From NCBI RefSeq assembly GCF_032062135.1, contig NC_092858.1, positions 171,470,114 to 171,534,113 of the forward strand: DNA of 64,000 nt. The letters are read 5' to 3'. Made by a program: the position numbers and the translations under genes. Shown one piece after another: positions 45,969-57,430 of the stretch. The notes under the pieces are model-generated. The model saw only the letters and a list, made by a program, of their open reading frames with translations. It was not told the origin of the DNA and ran no database searches. The stretch comes from Pyxicephalus adspersus. Its lineage: Eukaryota; Chordata; Amphibia; Anura; Pyxicephalidae. Numbering within the stretch: the stretch's first letter is position 1; each line of letters begins with the position of its first letter.

Positions 45969-46884
45969 CAGTATGACTGGGGTTGGTCAGAGATCTCTGT
46001 CCTATAGTGGGGGATGTGAATCTGTGTGGGGGTTAGTAGTGGGGTAAATATGGGGAGGGGGTGAAGTCCATCTGGGGTGTGCAGCAAATGGAGAATTATA
46101 TAAATGTGAGGATTGCATTAAAGGGAAAGTAGGGTAAATCTGGGGTGTAAAGTACCCCGAGGGGGCAGTTGAAAGTATTGAGCAATTTGACGGGGTAAAT
46201 TTGGGAAGTGCAGTGAGGGGACATTGTCGTAAATATGGGGTATTCAATTCCAGGACAGTGGGGTGACTTTGGGGTATACAGGGTAAAGAAAGCAGTTTGT
46301 AAAAGTGGCCACTAGAGGGAGCAGAGACTTGATACGCCTTCACTCACTTCCTAACAGCTGTGCCATGATCCATCAGCCACATGTGGAGAGCATTGTTTCC
46401 AACAAGTCACATGACCTGTAGACTTGCAATGTGGGAAGGAACAGTGTATAGAATACATTGTGTAGCACTGCGCAGTGGGAAACAGAATGCCCACATGAAA
46501 CAAGTATGACTTCCTTATCTAAAAATAATACATAGGGATTAAAAAAAGACAACAAACAGTAACACACATCAGTGCTTTTACATTAGGCTAAGGGCCAAAG
46601 TAAATCATTGCTATTATATATTGTAATACAACAATAATGGGACATTTTTTACTATTCTAGCAGTTCCCCCCACCTTTAAAGGTCTCACATGCCTTTCCAA
46701 AACTGCCGAGATAAACAATGTGTTCGGTCCCAGATTGATTAGCGGAGTAATTTCTGTAATGTTAAAAGAGCCATTGCAAACCTGTGCAGTTAATTTGTGG
46801 TGCATTTTATGCAGATTGTATTGTACATGGTTTATGTATGCATTTTAATCTGTCCCACCTACCAAAATACTCCGCCCCCCCCCC
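45969..46884. other. Anonymous DNA with one CTCF-like motif and a C10 run
   Basis: No gene. GGCCACTAGAGGGAGC at 46,307-46,322 is a good CTCF-like site. A C-rich run precedes the LINE end. Confidence 0.4.
46307..46322 (+). promoter_or_regulatory. CTCF-like motif
   Basis: GGCCACTAGAGGGAGC fits the vertebrate CTCF core well. Occupancy unknown. Confidence 0.45.
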
Positions 46885-47510
46885 CATCCTCGGCCGCTCT
46901 TCTCGCTCCTCCAATGATCTACTAATGACTTCCTCACTCATAACCACTTCCCATGCACAGTCCAAAGGCTTCTCCAGAGCTGCCCTGACTCTCTGTACGT
47001 CTCTCCCCCATCTGCTTGCTCTTGCTATCTTCAGATTGAAAAGAGCCCTTAAAACCCAAAGCTTCAATCGCACCTACCCGTCTTTTCTGTTTCTTAAACC
47101 CTCACTACTCACCCATCATTACTATCCGCATCTAATCATGTTCGATTTTCTCCCTTCTCTTAGATTATAAACTCTTTTGGGCTGGGTCCTCCAGGCCCGA
47201 TTTATTCTTTTTACTACTTCATAGAAATGAGGAGAGAGGGAAAGAGAGAGAGCAGACAGGGCAGAGAGAGGGAGAGGGCAGAGAGAGAGAGAGAGAGCAA
47301 AGAGAGGGGAGAGAAGGAGAGGAGAGAGGGAGAGAAGGGAGAGGAAGAGGGGAGAGAGAGGGAGGGGTGGAGAAGAAGAAAGAAGATAAATAGGGAGATG
47401 AAGAGTCTCTCATTTGCAACCCTTATCTAATGTACAGCGCTGTGTAACATGTTGGCGCTATATAAATACACAAATATTTAATTTTTATGTAATATTTTAA
47501 AATATTTATT

Positions 47511-47545
<35 letters not shown>
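46885..47545 (+). mobile_element. LINE2/CR1-type retrotransposon 3' end, split by a purine tract
   Basis: A second copy of the element seen at 7,290. The frame open to 47,170 keeps RLKRALKTQSFNRTYP (about 47,033-47,080), the F-K-x-x-L-K-T end of the LINE ORF2 protein. The tail TTAGATTATAAACTCTTTTG starts at 47,160, is interrupted at 47,226-47,405 by a GA-rich tract, then resumes with CTCATTTGCAACCC, TACAGCGCTGTGTAACATGT and AAT units to 47,545. Confidence 0.8.
47226..47405. repeat. Polypurine (GGGAGA)n tract
   Basis: About 170 bases nearly all G and A on the plus strand (GAGAGAGGGAAAGAGAGAGA type). Long purine mirror tracts can form triplex DNA. It lies exactly where the LINE tail should have the CCTCTCCTCCTCC-type segment on its own strand. 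Confidence 0.9.
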
Positions 47546-47547
<2 letters not shown>

Positions 47548-48270
47548 CATCAATATGCTACTGGTAGATTTTCATTTACCAATACCTTAAATAGTGTGTA
47601 GAAATCTTCCATAGGGGAGGGTTCACACCAGTATTTTGCTATATACCCGCAATGTTCTGGTGAATTTACTAGCTCATTTAATGGCCTGCCAGTATTATGC
47701 AATGCTTGTTCAGACTCACTGATCCTTGGCAGCTCACCAGTGGATCTTCTGTGGCTCCTGGACTGCTGAGGGCCACAGCCACCTATGATCCATACTATTG
47801 TAGAGACTTGCGTGAGAAACTATTGTGCTACTAACTCATTCAAGTACCATAATTCTTTGGGGTAAATGGGCCCTTAACTTTGACATGTTGTGCATCAAAT
47901 ATGGAAGTGACTTCTGATCTCTTTTTTCATGAAAGGGAACTATATTCTTTTTCTTAAGAATCTGGGGAATCTTTTTTTTTTTATTTATATTATATATATT
48001 GTTTGGCAGATTAGAGACAGTTTTACAAACCATGTATTTGGGGGCAGCCATACCCGCTCCTCAATGGCAGATGTACTCAACAGTGGGCCCCTTTGCAGAA
48101 CTGACTTGGGCCCACTGTTGGCCGAGAAGGATCCAGGGTCCTCGTGCAGTGGCACACTTAGCACCATTACTTGTTCAGGTCATTTCCTGTTGCCGGTCAC
48201 TTCCTTATGTCACTTATGGAGGTTATGTGACCAGCAGGTAACCAAGGCCCACCACCAAAAGCAGTTAGGA
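47546..48270. other. Anonymous DNA
   Basis: No supported gene. The 145-residue frame at 47,929-48,366 begins with low-complexity T-rich codons and ends inside a hAT element. Confidence 0.4.
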
Positions 48271-48951
48271 CAGGGGTGTCAAACTCTGGCCCGGGGGCCA
48301 AATTTGGCCCCCAATGTCTTTTTTTGGCTCCCAAAGGAATCCTTAATATGCGCTGCATTGAAATAGCGGCGCTACTACAAGTCCTGGCATCACTCGCGTC
48401 TATTCACCAGCGGGCTCTCTGTCTATGTTTAGCCCCCATAGGACTGTTTTATAAACGCAAATAATGCCCGGAATTTTAGTAGCGGCGCTATTTCAATGAA
48501 GAGGGAGTTTCAGCGGCGGGCCACTCATAAGATTTAGCTCGGCATTGGCCACGTCTGACATTTCCAGCACTCCCCCTCAGCTGTATTTTTTCTTGCTACT
48601 CCAAGGCATGGACTTGAATGGTTGGATTTTCATAGAAGAATATTGTTATTAATATTGTTAGCCTGTGCAAAAAGGTTGCCATTGAAATTTAACTCAAAAG
48701 GCTACAAATAGAGCAAGAGGCATAAGATTGTTTCTTAAATAAAATTAAATAAAACATTTATGCCTCCTTCTCTATTATAAGCTTGTTCCAGATTGAATGT
48801 GAAGCAAAATCTCCTTGTTTCCATATGAAAAGGGTTTATATCTAATGAGAAGGAAACATTTCCTCAATTGTTTCAATAAATTTCAAGGTTGGCCCGTGAC
48901 TGTCTAAGTTTTTAATTTTGGCCCTCTGTGTATTTGAGTTTGACACCCCTG
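48271..48951 (+). mobile_element. Non-autonomous hAT element B, second copy
   Basis: Ends CAGGGGTGTCAAACTC and GAGTTTGACACCCCTG form an exact 16-bp inverted pair. Flanks AGTTAGGA (48,263-48,270) and AGTCAGGA (48,952-48,959) match at 7 of 8. It shares CGGGCTCTCTG, CTGTTTTATAAACGCAAATA and AGCGGCGCTATTTCAATG with 26,729-27,278. 681 bp, so longer than the other copy in the part near its 3' end. No transposase. Confidence 0.92.
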
Positions 48952-48975
48952 AGTCAGGAGGTGTTCACTCTTCTG

Positions 48976-48988
48976 CCAGCAGATGGCG
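48976..48988 (+). promoter_or_regulatory. CTCF-like motif
   Basis: CCAGCAGATGGCG matches the CTCF core. It sits just outside the hAT element. Confidence 0.45.
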
Positions 48989-49820
48989 TGTGTCTGTGGA
49001 ATACTCGTTGGGGTAAGAGGGGCAGATGCAGCCAGGGGCAGTACTGTGATTTCATGGTGTAAATACCTGTGAATATTACATAACATTGCATGCAAGTACT
49101 TAGCATAAAAAATCTATCTGATCCCAGCTCCTCTTTAATAACTGAAAATGCATGTTCAATAAACACATGGCACAGCTTCCCAAGGTAACCATCATTATTA
49201 TATTCACCCTGGAATAAATTGAACAACCTGCTGTATTTTTTTCCTGTAAAGGTTCCACATTGTGCCTAAGACAATGGAAGATCGGCTTCTAGCAGATGGA
49301 GTATAAGATGGTAAACGCAGTTAATTCCGGAATGTTTCTTCCTCCTTCCCATTGTGAGATTGTACTAACGGTGGAAGCTGCCGAAGGCACAATAGCTGTG
49401 CAGTGTGTCAGCAACACAAAAGGCCTGAAATCAAAGGCTTGTTTCTGAGTGCCGCAGTACTGGAAGAACCGACGCTCAAGGACACAGAGAAGCGGAATGC
49501 ATCTCCTTCTAAATACCGCTCAGTATTTCTGTATCGCATTAAAGCAGTACTCCAACATAACTCAGTACACAGCAAGCGTACATTATGGAACTGTTTAAAT
49601 TGGATCTCTCAGTAACTTTACAAATATGAATAAACATATCGAAAGGAAAAGTATTTATTCCAGCTTTGACCCCTTACAAGGCCATTCATAACATAGGTCA
49701 GTGTCTTTGTCTATTGAAAATAAATTCCTGATACGCCAGTATGTGCAACAGTTATCCTTGAGCTTCAGCGTGGTGACTATTCCTAGAATGAGATGACGAG
49801 ATTTGTGTTGGAAGCAGTAA
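48989..49820. other. Anonymous DNA
   Basis: No gene or recognised repeat. Confidence 0.4.
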
Positions 49821-50122
49821 TATTACACAATATTTATATAGCACCAACATATTACGCAGCCCTGTACAAAGTCCAGAGTCATGTCACTAGCTGTCCCTCA
49901 AAGGAGCTCACAATCTAATATCCCTACCATAGTCATATGTCATTAACATAGTCTAAGGACAATTTTTGTGAGAAAGTCAATTTACTTTACTGCATGTTTT
50001 TGGGATGTGGTAGGAAACCCATGCAAACACAGGGAGAAGCTGCAAACTCCATGCAGATAGTGTCCTGGCCGGGATTCGAACCTGGGATCCAGCGCTGCAA
50101 AGGCCAGAGTGATATCAGTATG
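49821..50122 (-). repeat. tRNA-derived SINE with LINE2-type tail, near complete
   Basis: On the minus strand: a tRNA-like head with TCCCAGGTTCGAATCCCGGC (about 50,072-50,091), which contains a good pol III B box (GTTCGAATC); then AGGACACTATCTGCATGGAG, a CCCATGCAAACACAGGG counterpart, GACATATGACTATGGTAGGG, ATTAGATTGTGAGCTCC, the AGCTAGTGACATGACTCTGG block, and TACAGGGCTGCGTAATATGT. It ends in an AT-rich tail. Best copy of the family in the window; the A box is degraded. Confidence 0.88.
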
Positions 50123-50646
50123 AGGCTTTTACTCTGCCCAGTGATTAGATTGCAATATTGATGGTCAACCTTGAATTGAAAGTCCTAAGATTAGAGGCCA
50201 TTCTGTTTCAAATGTTCATAATCACAAGCAAGTACTGCCAAAGGCACCAGGATTTACATGACGGAGTCCTCACCAAGCCAGGATCTTGGCATCTACCTGA
50301 GATGCACTTGAGGAGCAATGAAGTTATATAGTTCCTGCATTGGATGCATGCAGTTACTTTATTTTTCAGTTTTTGTAGTTTTGATGCTGATATATTTGCT
50401 TGGTATGCAAGGTTCCTACCCCCTGGGCATATTGTTGAATATGGGTTTCTGTGCCAAAGGATAAAAGCTGAAGGCTTTCTTATCACAGTCCATTAATGAT
50501 TGTTGTTCCTTAAGATTTCTACAGAACACAGGTGCCATCGTGATCAAACTGATGGAAAATCTTTCTTGCAATAAACATGAAAATGTAGGCTTTTTATGGT
50601 TTTGACTATGGTGGAAATCACTAATCTGTGGTGCAGTTGTATAACA
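50123..50646. other. Anonymous DNA
   Basis: Nothing recognised. Confidence 0.4.
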
Positions 50647-50921
50647 CAGTGATTTTCAAATTTTTTTAACATGGGAAACCCCAAAATAATTTTTGGGTGT
50701 TCAGGGAAACTCTGCTATAATTACTATATACACAGCTCACAGTACCTTAGCATGGTGGTTAGTGGGAAGTAAGCCTCTTACATTGCTGGCCATTGAGAAG
50801 AATGTCACAGATAGCCAAAAAGATCATTGGCATCAGTGGTAAGTGACCCGAGAGGCACAAATTGTTCATCGCTCATGGACCCCCTAGCAATCTCTGGAGG
50901 AACTCTGGTTGAGTAACACTG
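50647..50921 (+). mobile_element. hAT-like MITE family A, best copy
   Basis: Starts CAGTGATTTTCAAA and ends TTGAGTAACACTG, an inverted pair of hAT type. Interior landmarks: CAGCTCACAGTACCTTAGCA, TTACATTGCTGGCCATTGAG, GATAGCCAAAAAGATCATTG, CCGAGAGGCACAAATTG. Flanks GTATAACA and CTATAATT share TATAA only, so the target duplication is decayed. Confidence 0.8.
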
Positions 50922-50994
50922 CTATAATTTTTTTTAACATGGGCAACCCCCAAAATAAGGATTGGCGTACTGGGAAAACCGACCTGACTGAAGA

Positions 50995-51250
50995 ATTCCT
51001 TTTTCTGAACCTATATTTAGAGAGGTTGGGAAACCCCTATAGACCAGATCTAGAGAGGTTGTGCAGCATGTCTGGAGTAGATCACAGAATGCACAAATAT
51101 CGGTGTCTGTAGAGAATATGTTCAGACCAGATCTGTAAAGGTTAGGAATCATACACAGATAAGCTCTAGAGACGTACAGGATCATCTAAACACCAGACCC
51201 ATAGGGACTGGGGAGCATTTACAGACCAGCTCTACACAGATCGGTATACA
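50995..51250. repeat. Degenerate minisatellite, about 65-80-bp spacing
   Basis: AGACCAGATCTAGAGAGG, CAGACCAGATCTGTAAAGG, CACCAGACCCATAGGGAC and CAGACCAGCTCTACACAG lie at about 51,041, 51,124, 51,190 and 51,223. Weak but repeated. Confidence 0.45.
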
Positions 51251-52048
51251 AGCACACACCATACCCATATTAGATGATCTTGGATCGGTAGGTCCCCTTG
51301 TTTCTAGCCTCTCACCCTCCTGGAGCACATGAAGTCATTCATTATTTTTATCTTTACATTTATCTGTTTTTTGAGCAATCTTTAGTTCAGCCATATGATA
51401 TCAGAGATCCTCTTCTTGCTTCTCGGGTCATGGGAGGGCTCTGAATGATGCATGGAATGTATCTTAAATGCGAACTCCATTAAGGTTCATGGTTCCTGTT
51501 CACCCATCTGCAGGGGGACTATGACTTCTTTCACGCACATGTCTTAGCCTTTATGACTCCTGATATGGTGGATTAAAATGAGTCTCAGTTTGATAGGTAA
51601 AAATGTGTTCAAGTTTCTCCTTACTGTTAATAGAAATTGAGGTGCTTAGGTTGGGTCCTCCATGGTGTTGTAGAGTTAGGACAGGGAAGGAAGTCAATTG
51701 GGAAAAATCAGGAAGAAAACCACCTAACATTTTACTCCAATTGGGAGAACAGTAAATGTTAAATGTGTGTCGTTTCTGGTCAACTGGACTACATTAATCT
51801 GAGGAAGGTATAAACCAATCAAGTTGCTGTATTATATGTCCAGAATCTTAAGAAGTTTTCAATGGTGTGGACCTTTAGTTTATTCTTCTATTGAGGCTGA
51901 AAAAGAGCATCATGATTCATTGGCTTTTTAGAAGATGTGGAAAGGATTCAGGAGTTGTCTGCTTGAGAAGGAGCTTCAATTGGAAGTTGAGTCCTGGGTA
52001 GCTCAGGGGAGGCCTCCAAAACCTGTTTGCTGGGAAAGAACTTTGGCC
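51251..52048. other. Anonymous DNA
   Basis: No gene or recognised repeat. Confidence 0.4.
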
Positions 52049-52265
52049 TTCGGCTGGACCTTGTGGTGGACACAATAAGCCTTGGACAGACCTTGGACTG
52101 GACGCAAGGAGCCTTGACAGACCTTGAGTTGGACACAAGGAGCCTTGACAGACCTTGGACTGGACGCAAGGAGCCTTGACAGACCTGAGGATGGACACAA
52201 GGAGCCTAGACAGACCTTGGGCTGGGCACAAAGAGCCTTGACAGACACACACTGGACAATACAGT
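52049..52265. repeat. Minisatellite with exact 31-bp period
   Basis: GCCTTGACAGACCTT-type units start at 52,080, 52,111, 52,142, 52,173, 52,204 and 52,235, always 31 bp apart. Between them is GGACTGGACGCAAGGA or a variant. Open frames on the minus strand (repeating KVCQGSLCP-like text) are repeat translations. Confidence 0.95.
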
Positions 52266-52975
52266 AAGAAGGACCGCAGTGCCTTGACAGCTGATTTTGT
52301 TTTTCTTCAAACCCTGCAGGGCTATTGTTCTTTTTAAATAAATAAAAATCAAATTAGAGCTTTAAGAGTTTTACTGTGCTTTATAAACTGCGACTGCTTT
52401 TACTGTGGAATAATGGCTGTTATAAATCTTTGTTTCCTGGCACATACTATAGTGTCGACTTTCCTCCTTCTTACTTCTCCAACATTTATAAAGAGCTTAG
52501 CTTATAAACAAACACCATTAAACCGATCGCACAACTCAACAAAAATCACATCTTTCCCCTGACTCAACAAAGCAGGTACACAGAAAGGAAAATGAGATCT
52601 GGGTAGCGAAGCATCTCATTCTTAGTTATAAGCAACTTTATCGTGGGATTAACATTCTATATCCTTGTCTTCTGCCACCCAGCACAACATCTAAATGAGT
52701 TAGCATGGCATTCATTGTGTCTGTCGTGGCTTCAATTACATTAGCAAGTGAAGTGAAAGAAATGATGGACTTATCACGGGTGCAATATAATGAATTTCAT
52801 ATTGCTTTATACTGTTGCATGCATTTGTAAATTAATATATGTAATTATGTTTGCAACTGGCAACCGTGAGCATGCAGATTAGTCAGAGATGAGGGAACAC
52901 TGTAGCAGGGTTGCAAGGTCTTGCCACAATACAAACCTTACATACCAGCAGTCAATTAAAGTTTATGGTCTGAAA
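52266..52975. other. Anonymous DNA
   Basis: No gene or recognised repeat. Confidence 0.4.
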
Positions 52976-53262
52976 AAGAGTTTTCCAAACTTTTTAATGT
53001 TAGGGAACCCTTGAAAAAACTTTCAGGTATTCAGGGAACCCCTGTTAAAGCTACTATATCCATAGCTCACAGTACATTGGCATGGGGTCATGAGAAGAAT
53101 GCATCTTACAATGTTGGACATTGGGAAGAATGTCACCCTTATAGATAACCAAAAATATTATTGATATCTAATAATCTGACCCGGGAGTCACAAACTGCTC
53201 ATTGCTTAATGAACCCCTGCCAACCTCTGGAGGAACCCTGGATGAGGAACACTGGTTTAAAG
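52976..53262 (+). mobile_element. hAT-like MITE family A
   Basis: GTTTTCCAAACTTTTTAATG, AACTTTCAGGTATTCAGGGA, CCATAGCTCACAGTACATTG, GACATTGGGAAGAATGTCAC and GGAGGAACCCTGGATGAGGA in family order, ending near GAACACTGG. Confidence 0.8.
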
Positions 53263-53339
53263 CATGTAGACGCTTGATCACTACATCTACATGAGCTTGT
53301 TATACATACTATTACAAAACCATTGCCATCTACAGATAT

Positions 53340-53760
53340 ACAGACTTGGTCCCTTTTTGCAGCTTCAACAGATTCCACTTTTCCAGGATGTCTTTCCAAA
53401 ACATTTTGGAGTATGTCTGGGGCAGTGGAAATGTGGCTGGAGAGTAGTTCATTCCAAAGGTGTTTTTTTGGGTTGAATTCAAGACCCTGTAAAGTCCTCT
53501 AAAGTACTTCTACACCAAAGTTGTGAAACCATTTATGAAGCCATTTTGTGCTTGGAAGAACGGTCACGCTGGTGCATTGCTTTAAAGCTTTTGTAAAATT
53601 TACATCTGAATACAATGGGTGCAGAAGTTTCCCATGGTCCACAGACATTGGAGAGTGCCAGGCAATCCTTTCATTTATGGTTAGATTAGAAGGTGTTTTC
53701 ATATGTTTGTTGGTTACTCATTCTGCCTCCCAAATTCATTGTGGCTGACAGTCCCCGGGG
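53340..53760 (-). pseudogene. Tc1-like transposase, C-terminal remnant
   Basis: Minus-strand fragments match the end of a Tc1-family DD34E transposase in the right order: KWFHNFGVEVL (53,499-53,540; family KTWFDEFGVEEL), FNPKKHLWNE (about 53,445-53,475; family LNPIEHLWDE) and LQNVLERHPGK (near 53,376-53,410). The catalytic glutamate of NPIEHLW is replaced by lysine. Frames are broken between the fragments, and the region upstream (53,540-53,760) is only weakly similar. Inactive. Confidence 0.75.
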
Positions 53761-54408
53761 CAAAGTCAGTCCACCAGGAAGGATTTCCTTGGTCATTTAC
53801 ATTTGCCTACTTGAAAACTTACATGCTCCCACTTTTTCCATAGACACAAAATGTCTAATGCTAAGTTGTATGTTTGTACAAACATCTTTCATTAAAGTTC
53901 TATATCTTACAATCCTTAGATGTGGTTTCTGAGAGAGAACAAACCTGTGTTTGTGCAGCAATGTTGTACACACTTGTGGCATTGGGAGTCATCTTAGGGT
54001 TGGTTCCTAAGTAATTGGGAGATAAGATAGTATCATGTATCTGGGTTTGTTTTAGCCCAGGGACAAATAGTTTGACCGTAAAGGTGGTAACTGCTATCAA
54101 ATGTTCCTCCTGTTTTGGTGCTGAGACCTGAAGGAACAATACTTGATCCATGGAGCACAGGTAAAGGTCTCAGGTAATTGGGTCATGATGTGAGGCTTTT
54201 CAGATGCAAAGAATTACCAATGTTGTGCAGATTCATGTTGAGAAAGAATTTTATCATTAAACATACACCATAAAGGAAAACTTCACCTGAAGGTAAAAAA
54301 AGAGAAGATAGGGAGGATTGACATTGCCTGAAGAAACCATGGGGGTGCAGAGGTGGTCTAGACTCATATGAGAAAGAGCAGCAAGGCCATCCTATTGTGT
54401 ATTAATCC
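53761..54408. other. Anonymous DNA
   Basis: Nothing recognised. Confidence 0.4.
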
Positions 54409-54508
54409 CCCCACCTGCTGAATTGTAAGCTCTTCGGGGCAGGGTCCTCTCCTCCTCCTGTGTCACTGTCTGTATCTGTCTGTCATTTGCAACCCCTATT
54501 TAATGTAC
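54409..54508 (+). repeat. LINE2-type 3' tail cut by the assembly gap
   Basis: ATTGTAAGCTCTTCGGGGCA, CCTCCTCCTGTGTCACTGTC and ATTTGCAACCCCTATTTAAT, then N. This is the least diverged tail in the window. Confidence 0.85.
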
Positions 54509-55298
54509 NNNNNNNNNNNNNNNNNNNNNNNNNNNNNNNNNNNNNNNNNNNNNNNNNNNNNNNNNNNNNNNNNNNNNNNNNNNNNNNNNNNNNNNNNNNN
54601 NNNNNNNNNNNNNNNNNNNNNNNNNNNNNNNNNNNNNNNNNNNNNNNNNNNNNNNNNNNNNNNNNNNNNNNNNNNNNNNNNNNNNNNNNNNNNNNNNNNN
54701 NNNNNNNNNNNNNNNNNNNNNNNNNNNNNNNNNNNNNNNNNNNNNNNNNNNNNNNNNNNNNNNNNNNNNNNNNNNNNNNNNNNNNNNNNNNNNNNNNNNN
54801 NNNNNNNNNNNNNNNNNNNNNNNNNNNNNNNNNNNNNNNNNNNNNNNNNNNNNNNNNNNNNNNNNNNNNNNNNNNNNNNNNNNNNNNNNNNNNNNNNNNN
54901 NNNNNNNNNNNNNNNNNNNNNNNNNNNNNNNNNNNNNNNNNNNNNNNNNNNNNNNNNNNNNNNNNNNNNNNNNNNNNNNNNNNNNNNNNNNNNNNNNNNN
55001 NNNNNNNNNNNNNNNNNNNNNNNNNNNNNNNNNNNNNNNNNNNNNNNNNNNNNNNNNNNNNNNNNNNNNNNNNNNNNNNNNNNNNNNNNNNNNNNNNNNN
55101 NNNNNNNNNNNNNNNNNNNNNNNNNNNNNNNNNNNNNNNNNNNNNNNNNNNNNNNNNNNNNNNNNNNNNNNNNNNNNNNNNNNNNNNNNNNNNNNNNNNN
55201 NNNNNNNNNNNNNNNNNNNNNNNNNNNNNNNNNNNNNNNNNNNNNNNNNNNNNNNNNNNNNNNNNNNNNNNNNNNNNNNNNNNNNNNNNNNNNNNNNN
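54509..55298. other. Assembly gap (790 N)
   Basis: Unknown bases between a LINE2 tail and a palindromic MITE end. Apparent long frames across it are artefacts. Confidence 1.
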
Positions 55299-55338
55299 TC
55301 TTCTCCAGTCCTGGAAAGCTTTAATAAATCAGGACCAA
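55299..55338. mobile_element. Palindromic MITE family P, terminal fragment
   Basis: CTTCTCCAGTCCTGGAAAGC followed by TTTAATAAATCAGGACCAA is the family's 3' terminus; the remainder is in the gap. Confidence 0.8.
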
Positions 55339-57187
55339 TATTGGTAACTTTTTCTACTTTTTACATACATCTTCCACAGTACCAGTAATAGAAAAATTAT
55401 ACTCTAAGCTTCATCAGGGGCAGTGACTAATGAAATCATATATTCAGTATTCTGGGATTTCTAGGTAGTCAAAGAATGTTTAGGTTTTGCTTGTATGAAT
55501 GTCATGAATCACAAAGTCAATACAAGCCATTGGCTGGTTATTATCACTTTCTGTGTTATCTAATATAACATTGTCCTTTGCCAAATGGCATGAAAGCCAA
55601 AAGCATCACTTGCCCATTCTTCTGTTCTGTGAATGTGATGAGCAGGAATAGATTCGCGTGCTTCAAACACCCTAAAAACAAAACCAATGTAAATAGCGGC
55701 AGCTGATGTTATCCTTGTACTTACATGAGTTTGCATGGGACTCTCATTTTACAAGTAAATATTCTAACCTAACAGATAGCATTACATCAATAAACAAAGG
55801 ACACAACGGCAGCTGTTTCAGTGGCTGTCATCCTTTAATATTTTGATTTCTTATTGAAAGAAAATGAGTACCAAGTGTATCTAAAGCCAAGAACAGAAAT
55901 GTAAAATATTACGACTTGTGTGAAAATGTGTCATAATATAATGATAAAAAGAAGTGAAAACATGGTCAAAATTCAAATTTCACCAGCTATTAAAAAAAAC
56001 ATATTAAAACTTATATTTTAGCTATGTCACTTGGGTCATATTTCTAAACATCTTACTCTGGACCCACCCACTTTTCATGGCAATATGGGGATGTTTATGG
56101 GGTTTGGAAATAAGTCAACAGGGTTGTTAAATTATGTTTTATTGACTATACTATATGGCTATGGTTTACAGGAAACTAACTAAAACTTTGAATTTCATTT
56201 AGGATATGTTCCCACAATCCCCCCTTGCATCCATCATGCTGTGTCCAGGGGCTTTGCAATTAAATTGTACAATTGATCCATATATAAGCTAAAATGTAAT
56301 TTTTATTTTGTGCTCATCCCTAATAGAGAGGCAGAGAGGGAATGTGGATGATTGTGCAAACCTTGCTGGGGTATAATGTTATAGTTCAATGCTATTGGTT
56401 GGCTCAAAGACAAATGTTCAGATGCAGTACCGCTATGGTTTACTGCTACTAACCATTACCCAACTGTTCCAAAGCCTTGGTTATCATTGAATTAAATTGG
56501 GGTGGTTGAAATCTATTTTTACAGCAACTCAAGGTAGTTTCCATCTCTTCCAGAATGGGAATTGTTTCCAACCATATTGGTAAGCAATGTTACTTACCAA
56601 TACTAATGTTGACCTGTTAATAGAGCGTTCATCAAACACTAATCATGAGTTTCCGGGGCCATAGCCATTGAAACCTGGGGATGGCCAACTGCTCGATCAC
56701 TCATAAAGAAGCAGCGTCTGCAGATTTGACAGCAGGGGCAGTGAGCTGTACTGTATCTCTCACTGCCGCCCCTATTCATTCTCAATGGGGCCGCAGTGGC
56801 ACCCCAAGCACCCCCAAGGCAGCAATTCACTGGCACAAGGAAGCCATAACCGCACTGCAATCTCATTGCCAATCTGAACATAACCAAACTGTGAAGTTTT
56901 CAACTGTCTGTTTGAAATTTTGAACCTTTGTAAGAAAGAAAGTATTCTTTTGTTATAAACAATATCTGTATTTATCCAACAGTGTTGAATAAATAGATAT
57001 AATAAAAGAAAAAAAAAACAGATATGAAACAACAAAGTACATTCTATATATATACCACTGAGCAAGCACATACTCATATTGTTCTAAAATAACTTGTAAC
57101 AATTTATAGATTCAATTAGAAAATGTGTGAATCAACTGTTAAGCATGATTCATACATTTTCTATTATTCTTTTGTTGCATAGTATTG
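55339..57187. other. Anonymous DNA
   Basis: No supported gene or recognised repeat. Confidence 0.4.
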
Positions 57188-57226
57188 TAGAGGTTGTGTA
57201 TGTGTGTGTGTGGTGTGTGTGTATAC

Positions 57227-57257
<31 letters not shown>

Positions 57258-57269
57258 TATGTTTGTGTA

Positions 57270-57306
<37 letters not shown>

Positions 57307-57392
57307 TAATATATGTTTGTGTATGTGTGTGTGTGTGTGTACAACCCCTATAATTTTATGAAGAAGAAAGAAGAAGAAATGTTATTATTTAA

Positions 57393-57428
<36 letters not shown>

Positions 57429-57430
57429 AA
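57188..57430. repeat. TG/TA microsatellite cluster with duplicated block
   Basis: TGTG and TA runs alternate; TATTAATATATGTTTGTGTA occurs twice (about 57,250 and 57,304). A further TA run lies at about 57,397-57,425 after a GAAGAAGAAAGAAGAAG stretch. Confidence 0.9.

Noticed and set aside
50060..50122. Functional tRNA gene on the minus strand
   Set aside because: A B box is visible, but the A box and cloverleaf are degraded and the segment is fused to a SINE body and LINE2 tail.
54460..55347. 295- and 273-codon open frames
   Set aside because: They cross the second N gap and have no real coding content.
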